NCBI GenBank assembly: GCA_900316685.1
Contig: ONDS01000001.1
Coordinates: forward strand, 62,001-126,000
Direction: 5' to 3'
Length of the DNA stretch: 64,000 nucleotides
DNA from: an uncultured Prevotellaceae bacterium
GTDB lineage: Bacteria; Bacteroidota; Bacteroidia; Bacteroidales; Bacteroidaceae
The notes under the pieces are model-generated. The model saw only the letters and a program-made list of their open reading frames with translations, made no database searches and was not told the origin of the DNA. Positions 8,182 to 20,100 of this stretch are shown here, piece by piece (position 1 is the stretch's first letter; each line of letters opens with the position of its first letter). Position numbers and translations under genes: made by a program.

Positions 8182-8580
8182 ATGAAAGAACAAAAGAAAC
8201 ATTATCATGTGGCAGCGGCTGTGATACAAGACAGCAGAGGTAGATACCTGTGCATGCAACGTTGCAAGAGTGATCGCGACTATATCTCAATGCATTGGGA
8301 GTTTCCCGGAGGCAAGATTGAAGAGGGCGAAAGCGCCTACGATACCCTCTTACGCGAAATCAAGGAGGAGATGGACTGGGATATCTTCGTAGGCAGGCAT
8401 CTTTGCTCTGTCACACACGACTATCCCGACTTCAGCATCACCTTAGAGGCTTATCTTTGCAAAGGCGGCAAAGGGCAGTTCAAGCTATTGGAGCACCTTG
8501 ACTACCAATGGCTCAAGAAGTCGGAGATGGACGGTCTGGACTGGACGGAAGCGGATAGGAAGTTATTGGAACGGATATAG
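8182..8580 (+). CDS. Nudix hydrolase, MutT/8-oxo-dGTPase-like
   Basis: A 132-residue protein with one Nudix domain. The Nudix box runs from GKIEEGE to REIKEEMDW. It keeps the metal-binding REIKEE glutamates, but the late glycine of the consensus is Asp. HWEFPGGK just before the box is typical of MutT-type (deoxy)nucleoside triphosphate pyrophosphohydrolases, which remove oxidised nucleotides. The start follows a short AT-rich spacer. The gene is isolated between two repeat arrays that share a core sequence. Confidence 0.88.
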   Translation: MKEQKKHYHVAAAVIQDSRGRYLCMQRCKSDRDYISMHWEFPGGKIEEGESAYDTLLREIKEEMDWDIFVGRHLCSVTHDYPDFSITLEAYLCKGGKGQFKLLEHLDYQWLKKSEMDGLDWTEADRKLLERI

Positions 8581-8587
8581 ATCACCC

Positions 8588-8872
8588 ATCCCGGCCCTCC
8601 CAAAGGGAGGGAGATGGAAAAGAGGTTGGGACATTATCTTACAAACCACCCCTACCCCCTCCTTTGGAAAAGGAGGGGAAAGGAGATGGATAGCTTTGGA
8701 AAAGGAGGGGAAAGGAGATAGATAGCTTTGGAAAAGGAGGGGAAAGGAGATAGATAGCTTTGGAAAAGGAGGGGAAAGGAGATGGATAGCTTTGGAAAAG
8801 GAGGGGAAAGTAGATAGATAGCTTTGGAAAAGGAGGGGAAAGGAGATAGATAGCTTTGGAAAAGGAGGGGAA
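8588..8872. repeat. REP-like palindromes and a 32-bp tandem array (six full copies and a partial)
   Basis: A first palindrome (CCCGGCCCTCCC/GGGAGGG, 8590-8612) is followed by a second REP element from 8624. From 8662 the unit CTTTGGAAAAGGAGGGG plus an AAAGGAGATGGATAG-type linker repeats every 32 bp, with starts at 8662, 8694, 8726, 8758, 8790, 8822 and 8854. The array ends two bases before the stop codon of the B3/B4 gene on the other strand. The core is the same as in the 7816-8118 array, but the linker differs. Confidence 0.9.
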
Positions 8873-8873
8873 T

Positions 8874-9539
8874 TTACCTGTAAATATTATAATGAGCGTC
8901 GTGGGCCTGACAATATTTATTTAATAATGTAAGGATGTATTCAGCGTTCTCCCTTACTTGTTCTTCACGCCCATCGTAGCCATTGATGAGCACAAGCAGA
9001 TGGGTGGTGTTGATGCCTATCTTCGTACGTTCGTTGTCACTGGTAGGCGTACCTACCCCACCCTTCGCATCGCGATAAACCGGCAACCCCGCGATGTTGA
9101 GCATACCCCGTCCGATACCCTCATAGGGCTCCCCCTCGCGCCCTATACCCAGCGTGAGCGTGTCGCCCACGAACTTGTCGGCATCGAAACCGCCGATGCT
9201 ATACCCATAGGCGATACTCGCCAGATTGACAAGGTCGACCAGGGTATCTATCTGATAGAGCGGTTTGCCTTGGAGCATACGGCGGATGAGCGCTTCCGAT
9301 GCCGGACGATAGCGAGAAGGATCTTTGCCGCACGCACGGTAGACACGTCGCGTGGCCTCTATGCCAGAAAGTTGTTTGAGCGTTTCGGTAGTCAGTTCGG
9401 CACGGTATTTCTCACCCATGGCATCGATCTCCCGCCATAACGCCTCATGATAAGGAGAATTCACTACATACGCCTCAACAGCCGCCCCCACGAACTGCGG
9501 GCAAACCGTTTCTATTTCCTGTGATACGATGATATTCAT
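8874..9539 (-). CDS. B3/B4 domain-containing protein (PheT-type tRNA-editing fold)
   Basis: A 221-residue protein similar to the B3/B4 domain of phenylalanyl-tRNA synthetase beta, which hydrolyses mischarged Tyr-tRNA. Stand-alone versions are widespread, and their substrates are mostly unproven. Recognisable parts are GKDPSRYRPASEALIRR, DLVNLASIAYGYSIGGFDAD and the central GMLNIAGLPVYRD. The gene is the last of a minus-strand run, 12 bp after ligA, and the 32-bp repeat array lies just beyond its stop. A role in tRNA proofreading is inferred from the fold only. Confidence 0.8.
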   Translation of the reverse strand: MNIIVSQEIETVCPQFVGAAVEAYVVNSPYHEALWREIDAMGEKYRAELTTETLKQLSGIEATRRVYRACGKDPSRYRPASEALIRRMLQGKPLYQIDTLVDLVNLASIAYGYSIGGFDADKFVGDTLTLGIGREGEPYEGIGRGMLNIAGLPVYRDAKGGVGTPTSDNERTKIGINTTHLLVLINGYDGREEQVRENAEYILTLLNKYCQAHDAHYNIYR

Positions 9540-9551
9540 AGAAACACAAAT

Positions 9552-11693
<2,142 letters not shown>

Positions 11694-11706
11694 TTACGAA
11701 TGTTTT

Positions 11707-13617
11707 TTAGGCTGTGATGCCGTCACCAGTATATAGTTGATAATATTTTCCTTTCAGCGCCAGCAACTCGTCGTGCGTGCCCCGCTCAATAATACGTCCT
11801 TTTTCGAGTACGATGATGCAGTCGCTGTTTCGCACGGTCGACAGTCGGTGGGCGATGACGAAGGTGGTGCGCCCCTTCATGAGCGAATCCATACCCCGCT
11901 GCACCATCCTTTCCGTGCGAGTATCTATTGACGAAGTAGCCTCGTCGAGGATGAGCACAGGCGGGTCGGCGATGGCTGTACGTGCGATGGATATCAGCTG
12001 CCGTTCACCCTGGCTGAGGTTAGAGCCATCGCCGTTGAGCATGGTGAGGTAGCCATTGCTCAGACGTCGGATGAAATCATCGGCCCCCACCAGTTTCGCC
12101 GCCTCGATGCACTCCTGGTCGGAAGCGTCGAGACGTCCATAACGTATGTTGTCCATCACAGTACCTGTGAAGAGCCGTATCTCCTGCAACACCATGCCCA
12201 AACTCCGGCGCAGATGGGGTTTGGCTATCTCGTTGATGGTGATACCGTCGTATTTGATTTTCCCGTCCTGTATGTCGTAGAACCTATTGATGAGATTGGT
12301 GATGGTGGTCTTGCCCGCTCCAGTGCCTCCCACGAAGGCTATCTTCTGGTCGGGCATGGCATCGAGCACGATATCCCAGAGCACCTGTTTGTCGGGCACA
12401 TAGCTGAAGTCGACCATATCGAAGGTGACGCCCCCCTCGACCTTCACCAGCGAGCCATCCGGCTTTTTCCATGCCCAAAGGTTGGTCTGTTGTTGTGATT
12501 CCGATTCATGCAGTTGCCCGTCGGCATCTCTTGTCGCCTTGACAAGCGTCACCTCGCCTTCATCCTTCTCCTGCTGTTCGTCGAGCAGATCGAAGAGCCG
12601 TTCAGCACCCGCCGATGCCGTGATGATGCTGTTGATTTGCTGGCTCACGTGTGCCACGGGTTGCGAAAAGTTCTTATTGAGTGTGAGGAACGACACCAAG
12701 GTACCCAAGGTGAGACCATAGTCGCCCGAGAGTGCTATGGTAGCCCCCACCACGGCGATGAGCACATAGCCCAGGTTACCCAAGTTGCCATTCACAGGCA
12801 TGACTATGTTCGCCGTCTTGTTGGCATCGTTGGCACTCGACCTGAGTTGTTCGTTGAGCGCCTCGAATTGGTCGATGGCCACCTGTTCGTGGCAGAACAC
12901 CTTGACCACCCTCTGCCCGGTGATCATCTCCTCTATGAAGCCATTGACCGCGGCGAGGTTCTTCTGCTGGTCGAGGAAATGCTTGCGCGATTTCTTGCTC
13001 AGGTAGGATGTAGCCACGGCCATGACCACGGCCATGACCACGCTCACGATGGTAAGCGGTATGCTGAGTACCACCATGCTGGTGAATGTGGCCACCAGGG
13101 TGATGACCGAGCTGAAAGCCTGAGGCAACGATGAACCTATGGCCTGTCTGAGCGTGTCCACATCGTTGGTGAAACGCGACATCACGTCGCCATGTGCATG
13201 AGAGTCGAAATAGCTGATGGGCAGTTTCTCCATGTGGGAGAACATATCCTTGCGCAGCCGCAGCATCGTGCCCTGGCTCACGTTGATCATGATGCGGTTG
13301 TAGGCGTAAGAGCAGACGACACCTACCAATAGCACCGCCGCCAGCGTGAAGAGCGCCTTGGCCAGCCCGCTATATTCAGGATGAGCCACTTGGGTGAGCG
13401 GTACGATATAGTCGTCGATGAGCGTTCGCGTGAAGAGTGTGGAAACCAATGTGGTGACCGAGGTGACGATGATACACACCGCCACCACGAGGAACGACAC
13501 CTTATAGTTACCCAACACATATCTGAGCAGGCGTTGGAGCGTCGCCTTCTTGTTCTTGGCCGTTTTCTGCGGTGCGAAACGGTCGTTATGGTTGCGCATT
13601 CCGAAAGTCTTTGCCAT
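11707..13617 (-). CDS. ABC exporter subunit (TM288-like half of a heterodimer)
   Basis: A 636-residue half-transporter. It has six transmembrane helices in the first 330 residues, a roughly 50-residue charged insert (QQEKDEGEVTLVKATRD region), then an ABC domain with Walker A GGTGAGKTT, signature LSQGE, Walker B LILDEATSS and H-loop IAHRLST. The catalytic glutamate is present but the signature is off consensus. This mirrors TM288 of the Thermotoga TM287/288 exporter. Its partner is encoded 5 bp upstream. The substrate (drug, lipid or peptide) is unknown. The start at 13617 gives MAKTFGMRNHNDR. Confidence 0.92.
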   Translation of the reverse strand: MAKTFGMRNHNDRFAPQKTAKNKKATLQRLLRYVLGNYKVSFLVVAVCIIVTSVTTLVSTLFTRTLIDDYIVPLTQVAHPEYSGLAKALFTLAAVLLVGVVCSYAYNRIMINVSQGTMLRLRKDMFSHMEKLPISYFDSHAHGDVMSRFTNDVDTLRQAIGSSLPQAFSSVITLVATFTSMVVLSIPLTIVSVVMAVVMAVATSYLSKKSRKHFLDQQKNLAAVNGFIEEMITGQRVVKVFCHEQVAIDQFEALNEQLRSSANDANKTANIVMPVNGNLGNLGYVLIAVVGATIALSGDYGLTLGTLVSFLTLNKNFSQPVAHVSQQINSIITASAGAERLFDLLDEQQEKDEGEVTLVKATRDADGQLHESESQQQTNLWAWKKPDGSLVKVEGGVTFDMVDFSYVPDKQVLWDIVLDAMPDQKIAFVGGTGAGKTTITNLINRFYDIQDGKIKYDGITINEIAKPHLRRSLGMVLQEIRLFTGTVMDNIRYGRLDASDQECIEAAKLVGADDFIRRLSNGYLTMLNGDGSNLSQGERQLISIARTAIADPPVLILDEATSSIDTRTERMVQRGMDSLMKGRTTFVIAHRLSTVRNSDCIIVLEKGRIIERGTHDELLALKGKYYQLYTGDGITA

Positions 13618-13622
13618 GGCCG

Positions 13623-15371
13623 TTATTTTTTACGTTTTTCATCGAAGTCGCCCCCATCCTCTTCCTGGATCTGACAAATCTCCTGGTAAATCTTATTCTC
13701 ACTGAGCAGTTTACTGTGGGTATTGAAGCCCACCACCTTGCCACCGTCCATCACCACGATGCGGTCGCAATCCTTCACGCTGGAGATACGCTGAGAGATG
13801 ATGAGCTTGGTCACGTCGGGTATGTCCTCCCGGAAAGCCTTGCGTATCTTGGCGTCGGTGGCGGTATCGCAAGCACTGGTGGAATCGTCGAGCACCAGCA
13901 CCTTGGGTTTCTTGAGTAAGGCACGTGCGATGCACAGACGCTGTTTCTGACCGCCCGACACATTGACACCGCCCTGTTCAATCACCGTATTGTAGCCTTG
14001 TGGCATCTGGTCGATGAACTCGTCGGCGCAGGCCAGTCGGCATGCCTCCCGACATTCCTCAAGCGTTGCCTCGGGGTTTCCCCATCGCAGGTTGTCGAGT
14101 ATGGTGCCCGAGAAGAGCACGTTCTTCTGCAGCACCACCGCCACGGCATCGCGCAGCGTGGTAAGGTCGTAGCGGCGCACGTCCTTCCCTCCCACACAGA
14201 GGCTGCCTCGCGACACATCGTAGAGCCGACTGATGAGCGTGACCACCGACGATTTGCCACTGCCCGTGCCGCCGATGATGCCCACCGTCTCGCCCGATTT
14301 AATATGCAGGTTGATGCGGTTGAGCGCATATTCGCCACTTCCCGCCTTATAGGAAAAGGACACCTCGTTGAAGTCGACCCTTCCGTCGGCCACCTCGGTG
14401 AGCGGTTCGTCGGGGTTGAGGATATCCGCCTTTTCCTCGATGACCTCAGCCACGCGTTTGGCACTGGCAGCACTCTGCGTGAGCATAACGAAAATCATGC
14501 TGAGCATCATGAGCGACATGAGTATGCTCATGACATAAGTGAAGAGCGAGGTGAGCTCGCCTGTGGTGAGTGTGCCACCCACCACAAACTGCGCCCCGAA
14601 CCACGAAAGGGCGATGATGCAGCCATATACCACGAGGTTCATCACGGGGTGGTTGACAGCCATGAGACTCTCCGCCTTGACATAAAGCTTATATAGTCCC
14701 TCGGCGGCTCGTCCGAATTTTGTGTTCTCATACTCCTCGCGAACGAAGGCCTTCACCACGCGTATGCCCGCCACATTCTCTTGCACCGAAGCGTTGAGTT
14801 CATCATATTGTTTGAACACCTTGGAGAAGAGTTTCGCCACGCGTGAGATGACGAAGAAGAGCACCACACCGAGGATGAGCATGGCCACGAAAAAGATGAT
14901 GCTCAATCGCGAGTCGATGAAGAAGCACATGGCAATGCTGAGTATCAGTCGGTAGGGAGCGCGTACCGTCACCCTGAGAATCTGCTGGTAGGCATTTTGC
15001 AGGTTCGACACATCGGTGGTCATGCGAGTGACCAACCCCGAAGTACTGAACTTGTCGATGTCGGAGAAGGAGAATGTCTGTATGTTACGATACATCGACT
15101 CGCGTAGGTTGGCGGCAAATCCCGACGAGGCATAAGCCGCGTATCGTCCCGCCATGATGCCGAAGAAGAGGCTGAGAAAGGCCATGCCTATCATGATGGC
15201 CCCATAGAGATATACATTGTTGATGTCTCCCGCATTGATGCCACGGTCGATGAGCATGGCGGTGACATAGGGTATGAGCACATCCATGACCACTTCCAAA
15301 GAAGTATATAAGGGAGTGAGCAGGGATGCTTTCTTATATTTCCCGATTTGTCGATAGAGTGTTTTAAACAT
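13623..15371 (-). CDS. ABC exporter subunit (TM287-like half with degenerate Walker B)
   Basis: A 582-residue half-transporter with six membrane helices and an ABC domain: Walker A GGTGSGKSS, signature VSGGQKQR and Walker B VLVLDDSTSA. The catalytic glutamate is Asp, as in TM287, so this subunit supplies the degenerate ATP site and the good signature. The frame is open to 15428, but MFKTLYRQIGKYKK (start 15371) is the usual opening of the family; the extra 19 residues upstream look untranslated. It is the first gene of a minus-strand run with the partner subunit, ligA and the B3/B4 gene. Confidence 0.92.
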   Translation of the reverse strand: MFKTLYRQIGKYKKASLLTPLYTSLEVVMDVLIPYVTAMLIDRGINAGDINNVYLYGAIMIGMAFLSLFFGIMAGRYAAYASSGFAANLRESMYRNIQTFSFSDIDKFSTSGLVTRMTTDVSNLQNAYQQILRVTVRAPYRLILSIAMCFFIDSRLSIIFFVAMLILGVVLFFVISRVAKLFSKVFKQYDELNASVQENVAGIRVVKAFVREEYENTKFGRAAEGLYKLYVKAESLMAVNHPVMNLVVYGCIIALSWFGAQFVVGGTLTTGELTSLFTYVMSILMSLMMLSMIFVMLTQSAASAKRVAEVIEEKADILNPDEPLTEVADGRVDFNEVSFSYKAGSGEYALNRINLHIKSGETVGIIGGTGSGKSSVVTLISRLYDVSRGSLCVGGKDVRRYDLTTLRDAVAVVLQKNVLFSGTILDNLRWGNPEATLEECREACRLACADEFIDQMPQGYNTVIEQGGVNVSGGQKQRLCIARALLKKPKVLVLDDSTSACDTATDAKIRKAFREDIPDVTKLIISQRISSVKDCDRIVVMDGGKVVGFNTHSKLLSENKIYQEICQIQEEDGGDFDEKRKK

Positions 15372-15579
15372 AAAGTAGAAAGGCTGTTTTTTCGCTGCGA
15401 AATTACACAAAAAAACTGAAACGGACAAAGGAACAGGAGGTTCATATGTCAGGAAAAAAGTTACAATTTACTGAAATTCAGGGCTAAAGTATGAAAAATG
15501 ACTACAAAAAGGAGCAACAGCCTTTCGTAGAATTAACAAATCTTAACGCATATTTTATTCTCGGTTAACTTTTTTTCGC

Positions 15580-15587
15580 TATCTTTG
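15580..15587 (+). promoter_or_regulatory. trmD promoter, -7 box; near-leaderless
   Basis: TATCTTTG ends only seven bases before the trmD ATG (TACACATATG follows), so the transcript should start at or within a few bases of the start codon. No ribosome-binding site can fit. Confidence 0.6.
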
Positions 15588-15594
15588 TACACAT

Positions 15595-16272
15595 ATGAGG
15601 ATAGATATCATCACCGTATTGCCAGAGATGCTTGAAGGATTCGTTCATGAATCCATTTTGGCGCGTGCGCAACAGAAAGGTTTGGCAGAGATCCACCTGC
15701 ACAACTTGCGCGATTACACATTGGACAAGTGGCGCAGGGTGGACGACTACCCCTACGGCGGTTTTGCGGGTATGGTAATGCAATGCGAACCCATCGACCG
15801 CGCCATCAGTGCGCTGAAAGCCGAGCGTGATTACGATGAGGTGATTTTCACCTCGCCAGATGGAGAGCAGTTCGACCAGCATATCGCCAACGACCTGTCG
15901 ATGTTGGGCAATATCATCATCCTCTGCGGACATTACAAGGGTATCGACCAACGTATTCGCGACCATCTCATCACCCGCGAGATCAGCATCGGCGACTACG
16001 TGCTCACTGGCGGTGAGTTGGCTGCTGCCGTGATGGCCGACGCGATAGTGCGGTTGGTGCCCGGAGTGATCAGCGACGACCAGAGTGCCCTGTCTGACTG
16101 CTTCCAAGACGACCTGTTGTCGGCTCCCATCTACACCCGCCCTGCCGACTATAAGGGTTGGAAGGTGCCGGAGATACTGCTCAGTGGCAATGAGCGCAAG
16201 ATCAAGGACTGGGAGATGGAGCAGAGCCTGGAACGCACGCGCAGACTGAGGCCGGATCTTCTTGAAAAGTGA
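15595..16272 (+). CDS. trmD: tRNA (guanine(37)-N1)-methyltransferase
   Basis: A 225-residue SPOUT-class enzyme that methylates G37 of tRNAs read by CNN-type codons, preventing frameshifts. The N-terminus ([12 protein letters not shown]), the AdoMet-binding trefoil knot with [29 protein letters not shown] and the C-terminal [11 protein letters not shown] region are all present. The length is normal. It stands alone, divergent from the ABC exporter genes, and without the rimM-rplS neighbours common in other phyla. The -7 box lies directly before the ATG. Confidence 0.97.
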   Translation: MRIDIITVLPEMLEGFVHESILARAQQKGLAEIHLHNLRDYTLDKWRRVDDYPYGGFAGMVMQCEPIDRAISALKAERDYDEVIFTSPDGEQFDQHIANDLSMLGNIIILCGHYKGIDQRIRDHLITREISIGDYVLTGGELAAAVMADAIVRLVPGVISDDQSALSDCFQDDLLSAPIYTRPADYKGWKVPEILLSGNERKIKDWEMEQSLERTRRLRPDLLEK

Positions 16273-16512
16273 TACCCACCCCTGACCCATCATACCCACC
16301 CCGGCCCTCCCTAAGGGAGGGAGAAGAGACACATCAAAGGGAAGGGGGAAAAAGGGTTTCATGTAAAAAAGCAAATGTTTTATAACATTTTTTTGCCTTT
16401 TATTTGTTTTTTGTGAAAAAAATTGTATTTTTGTGGCGTAAACAAGTTTAACCTACAACCTATATAAAATTTATTATTCACAATAATTATTAACTAAAAA
16501 AACAATTTTATT
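16273..16512. promoter_or_regulatory. Spacer with a REP-like palindrome (16296-16323) and a promoter (16403-16433)
   Basis: CCGGCCCTCCC/GGGAGGG (about 16303-16322) belongs to the dispersed palindrome family. Further on, TTTG (16403-16406), a 19-base gap and TATTTTTG (16426-16433) form a good Bacteroidetes promoter for the DUF805 gene, giving a leader of about 75 bases. Confidence 0.6.
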
Positions 16513-17007
16513 ATGGCACAACCTATTCCGCAGTTAGACTTTGTGACCGCCGTGAAATTGGCGATTGCTCGTATTAAAGACATGGAAGGCCGCAGCCGCC
16601 GCAGTGAGTTCTGGTGGACAATGTTGGCATTGTTTATCGTGAACATCATTCTGGCGTTTATCCCCTTTGGATGGATTCTCTCTCTGATCCTGTGGGTATG
16701 CACCATCCCCCTCCAGTGTCGTCGTCTCCATGACATCGGCAAGGGTAACACAATGATTTACATCTACTCTGGCGTGTATGTCGTGACACTGATTTTGTCA
16801 AAATATCAGTCGTATCTGGCAGAGAAGGCTTGGAAGTCTCTTGATTTCTCCGCAGCCTCCACTCATGATTCCTTGGTTATCCCGATGATTATCGTAGGAT
16901 TGGCAGCCCTTGTACTTGGTATCATCCTGCTTATTTGGTTTGTCAAAGACAGCCAGCCCGGCATGAACCAGTATGGTCCGTCGCCCAAATATCCCGACTT
17001 CCAGTAA
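16513..17007 (+). CDS. DUF805 domain-containing membrane protein
   Basis: A 164-residue inner-membrane protein. The opening block with RSRRSEFWWTML and the later QCRRLHDIG motif are typical of DUF805 (YhaH/YhaI-like). Four hydrophobic segments follow (about residues 35-55, 58-75, 78-95 and 120-145), and a C-terminal DSQPGMNQYGPSPKYP tail is usual in the family. The function is unknown. It is a single-gene unit with its own promoter and a strong terminator at 17081-17110. Confidence 0.88.
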   Translation: MAQPIPQLDFVTAVKLAIARIKDMEGRSRRSEFWWTMLALFIVNIILAFIPFGWILSLILWVCTIPLQCRRLHDIGKGNTMIYIYSGVYVVTLILSKYQSYLAEKAWKSLDFSAASTHDSLVIPMIIVGLAALVLGIILLIWFVKDSQPGMNQYGPSPKYPDFQ

Positions 17008-17080
17008 AAGAAGAAGCCCCTACCCTTCCCCCTCGAGGGGAGGGCGTAAAAAGCCCAACTTAAATAATTTCGGGAAACAG

Positions 17081-17110
17081 AAAAAAGCCGCTCTGATGAG
17101 CGGCTTTTTT
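17081..17110. terminator. Bidirectional rho-independent terminator
   Basis: AAAAAAGCCGCTC (17081-17093) pairs perfectly with GAGCGGCTTTTTT (17098-17110) around a four-base loop. It can serve both the DUF805 gene and the converging CHAT gene. Confidence 0.93.
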
Positions 17111-17199
17111 GAATGCCCCTAACCCGGCCCTCCCCTCGGGGAGGATGGAATTAGCCAACATAGATAATCTCGGTATAATAAACGACAAAGGCTCCGACG

Positions 17200-20100
17200 C
17201 TATTTCTCCATGGCATCGAGGAGGATGAAAGCCGCCCAGTAGATGGGTTGGTCAAAGCGGCCATTCTCCACCTGCCGGAGATGACGTTGCGCCTCGGCGA
17301 AGGCCTTCCGGGACGACTGTCCTTCTGCCAGATGACGGTAGAATGCCGTCATGAGTATCTGCGTGGCCTGGTCGTCCACCTTCCAGAGGCTCATGACGAT
17401 GGTCTTCGCCCCCGCTTTCTTGAAACCCCGTTGCAGTCCGAAGACCCCTTCACCGGTGACCGTACCCAGTGCAGTCTGACACGCCGATAGCACCACTAAG
17501 GATGTGCCCCGGAGATCCATCTGGGCCAATTCACGTGCGGTGAGTATTCCGTCTTCCATATTATCCGGTATGCTTTTGCGCATGAGAGCGGCATTGGCCC
17601 CGGCGAAGAGCAGTCCCGAGCGTGAGAGCGCCTTATCCTCTTCGGTGGTAGCCGTGCCACCGGCAGTCTGGAGGAACGCGAGGTTGCCCACCCTCTTGAT
17701 ATCCTCCTCGGTCCAGAAGAAGCCATGCGTGGCTACATGCAGGATGTCGGCGGCATGACCGGAGAGATTCTTGAAAGCCTCCTCCGACCCCTGCACCCCT
17801 ACGAGGGTTCGCACATCACCCACTTTTCCATTCAGTTGGTGTTCTATCTCTTCCACCTCTTTCAATGTATAAGCCAGGTAGCCTGCGCCTCCACGCAGGA
17901 GTAGAGAATCGACCACCGCACGACTGGCCATCAACGGAACGTCGGTGGTGAGTCCTGCCACCTGATTGGCCGCGCTCACGTCCTCCATCTTCGCGTTGTA
18001 CTGCAACCCACCGAAAAGGCGTGCGCTCTGCAAGGGTTTGCTTTTTGACGCCGTCACCACTTCACGCGTGGAAGAGAGGCGGTAGGTATCGAAACATTCG
18101 GAGAAAGTCTTGCTGCCATCATAAGGCACATATTCGACAGCCAAGTCATGGAGAGCGCCCGCAGCGGAGAAGAACACCCTCCGGGCATCTTTCAGATACT
18201 CTTCCAAAGGTTTCCATATGAGAAGAGAAAGCGAGTCGGAGGCATAGCATCCATCACGGCTGATGACGCGCACCTGCCAATCATCGCATAGACCAACCAT
18301 GACCGGATGCTCCATGCCCCGCTTCAGCACCAACGCTCCGAGAGCGGGTATTTGCAGGCTGTCTTCGCGCTGCGGAAAGAAGTTGACAAATTCGACTGCG
18401 ACATCCGTTTTCTCCAATTTATCGCGCACCTGTTGCCAAGTGGTACGCAATGGTCTGGTATAATCGCCGTAGGTGGTCGACATGGCGGTGAGTTGGCGTT
18501 CGAGGCGATTGACTACCTGTCGGAGGGAATCGACATCCATGCTGCGCTGTTCTATCGGCAGGGCCACCTGCTGGTCGAGCAGTGTCCGCTGCCGTTTGAG
18601 TTCAGCGAATGTCTGCGTGGCCCTTTCATCGCCACTCTCCATGAGCAACCTGTTCATCTCTATCTCGGTGGTGAGCAACAATCCTTTGCTCAGCAGTTGT
18701 CCGTCGTAGGCACAATCAGCCATGCGGCCGGCCAGCGGTCCATTGTTTCTATACCGGTCGGCCAGGTAAGGGAGCACCCCATTGAAGAAGACCTCGTTCT
18801 GGTTCCATATGCCCATACGTTCCGCCGCCGACATGGTGGTGAACTTCGAGAGGATAAATTCACGCAACCGAGCGGAGAGCCTTTCCGCATAGTCGACCGC
18901 CACCTCAGGCCTATTGTCCATGATGGCCGCGTTGCAGACATTCCATCCCGCCTGTAAGCATACCATATTTTCATCGTCCACATATTTGGAAATCACCCGC
19001 TCCACCTCTTGCATTTGTGCGAAGCCCTCGGAGGTTCGTCCTGCGTTCAGCAGCAACTCACCCTGTAGCACATACAAAGGCGTGCTGTTCATGAGCGCCT
19101 TCTCCCGTCCGAAGATGCTCTCCATAATCGCGATACCCTCCTCGGCATGCATGAGCGATGGCTGGTATTCGTTTCTTCTTGCTTCCGCCTGCGCCAAACC
19201 GAAGAGAGCCGAGGCATAAGAAGCCGTTCGCTGCAAGCTATCTTGTCGGAGCAGTTCCATGGCCTGTTTGTAAACCACCTTGGCCAAATCCGTCTGCCCC
19301 ATGGTGAGGAGTTGCTGGCCGAGTTGGAGTCTTTCATTGGCATTGTAGTTTTCCTCTTTCTGATGATAATCGGAAGCATAATGGGCATCACTGAACAGCT
19401 GTTGCCCTTGCTGCACATTGCCCAGCGCCATTTCTATCATGGCAAGACCTTGAGCCGCATTGGTATAATCTTGCGATTCCTCACCATATTTACGTTTAGC
19501 ATAATCCACCACTTTCCGTTGCGATTCGGCAGCCTCGACGAAATCATTGTTGGAGTACTGAGCCATGGCCAAGACAGAGAGGGAAAAATACATATTTTGT
19601 TCATCGCCGATACCGCTGAAGGTTTCAATCGACCGCCGTGCATAATCCGCCCCTTGGTTGAACAAGGCCAGATTGATGGCCATTTGCGCCGCCCATTGCA
19701 TTACAGAGCCATAGGTGCTGTTGTGCGGAGTGATGGTCTCCGCCTTTGCCACCGTACGAGCCAGCATCACCTTGGCCGAATCCATCTCGCTGTACGCCAC
19801 CAAAGACCCGGTGAGGTTCATCATGCTTGTCAGGACCAACGAGTCGCCCGCATTCGGCATTTCCTGGTAGGCATCCACCATCAAGCGCGAATATTCCAAA
19901 TCCTTCTGATGATTGTTCACAGTCCTGTAATAGTTCGACATGGCCATCAATCCATCGACATAGACTTTATCCACCTGTCCTGACTTGCGATAGCGCTCAA
20001 TGGACTGGTCAATCCACATCAATCCCCTGTATTTGTCGTTAAGGGCGAGAGCCGATGCCCCTTTCACCATGAGCAACTGGTTGTATAAATAGCTCTCGCT

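Noticed and set aside
7852-8872. Possible CRISPR arrays
   Set aside because: The repeats are head-to-tail without unique spacers, and there are no cas genes nearby.
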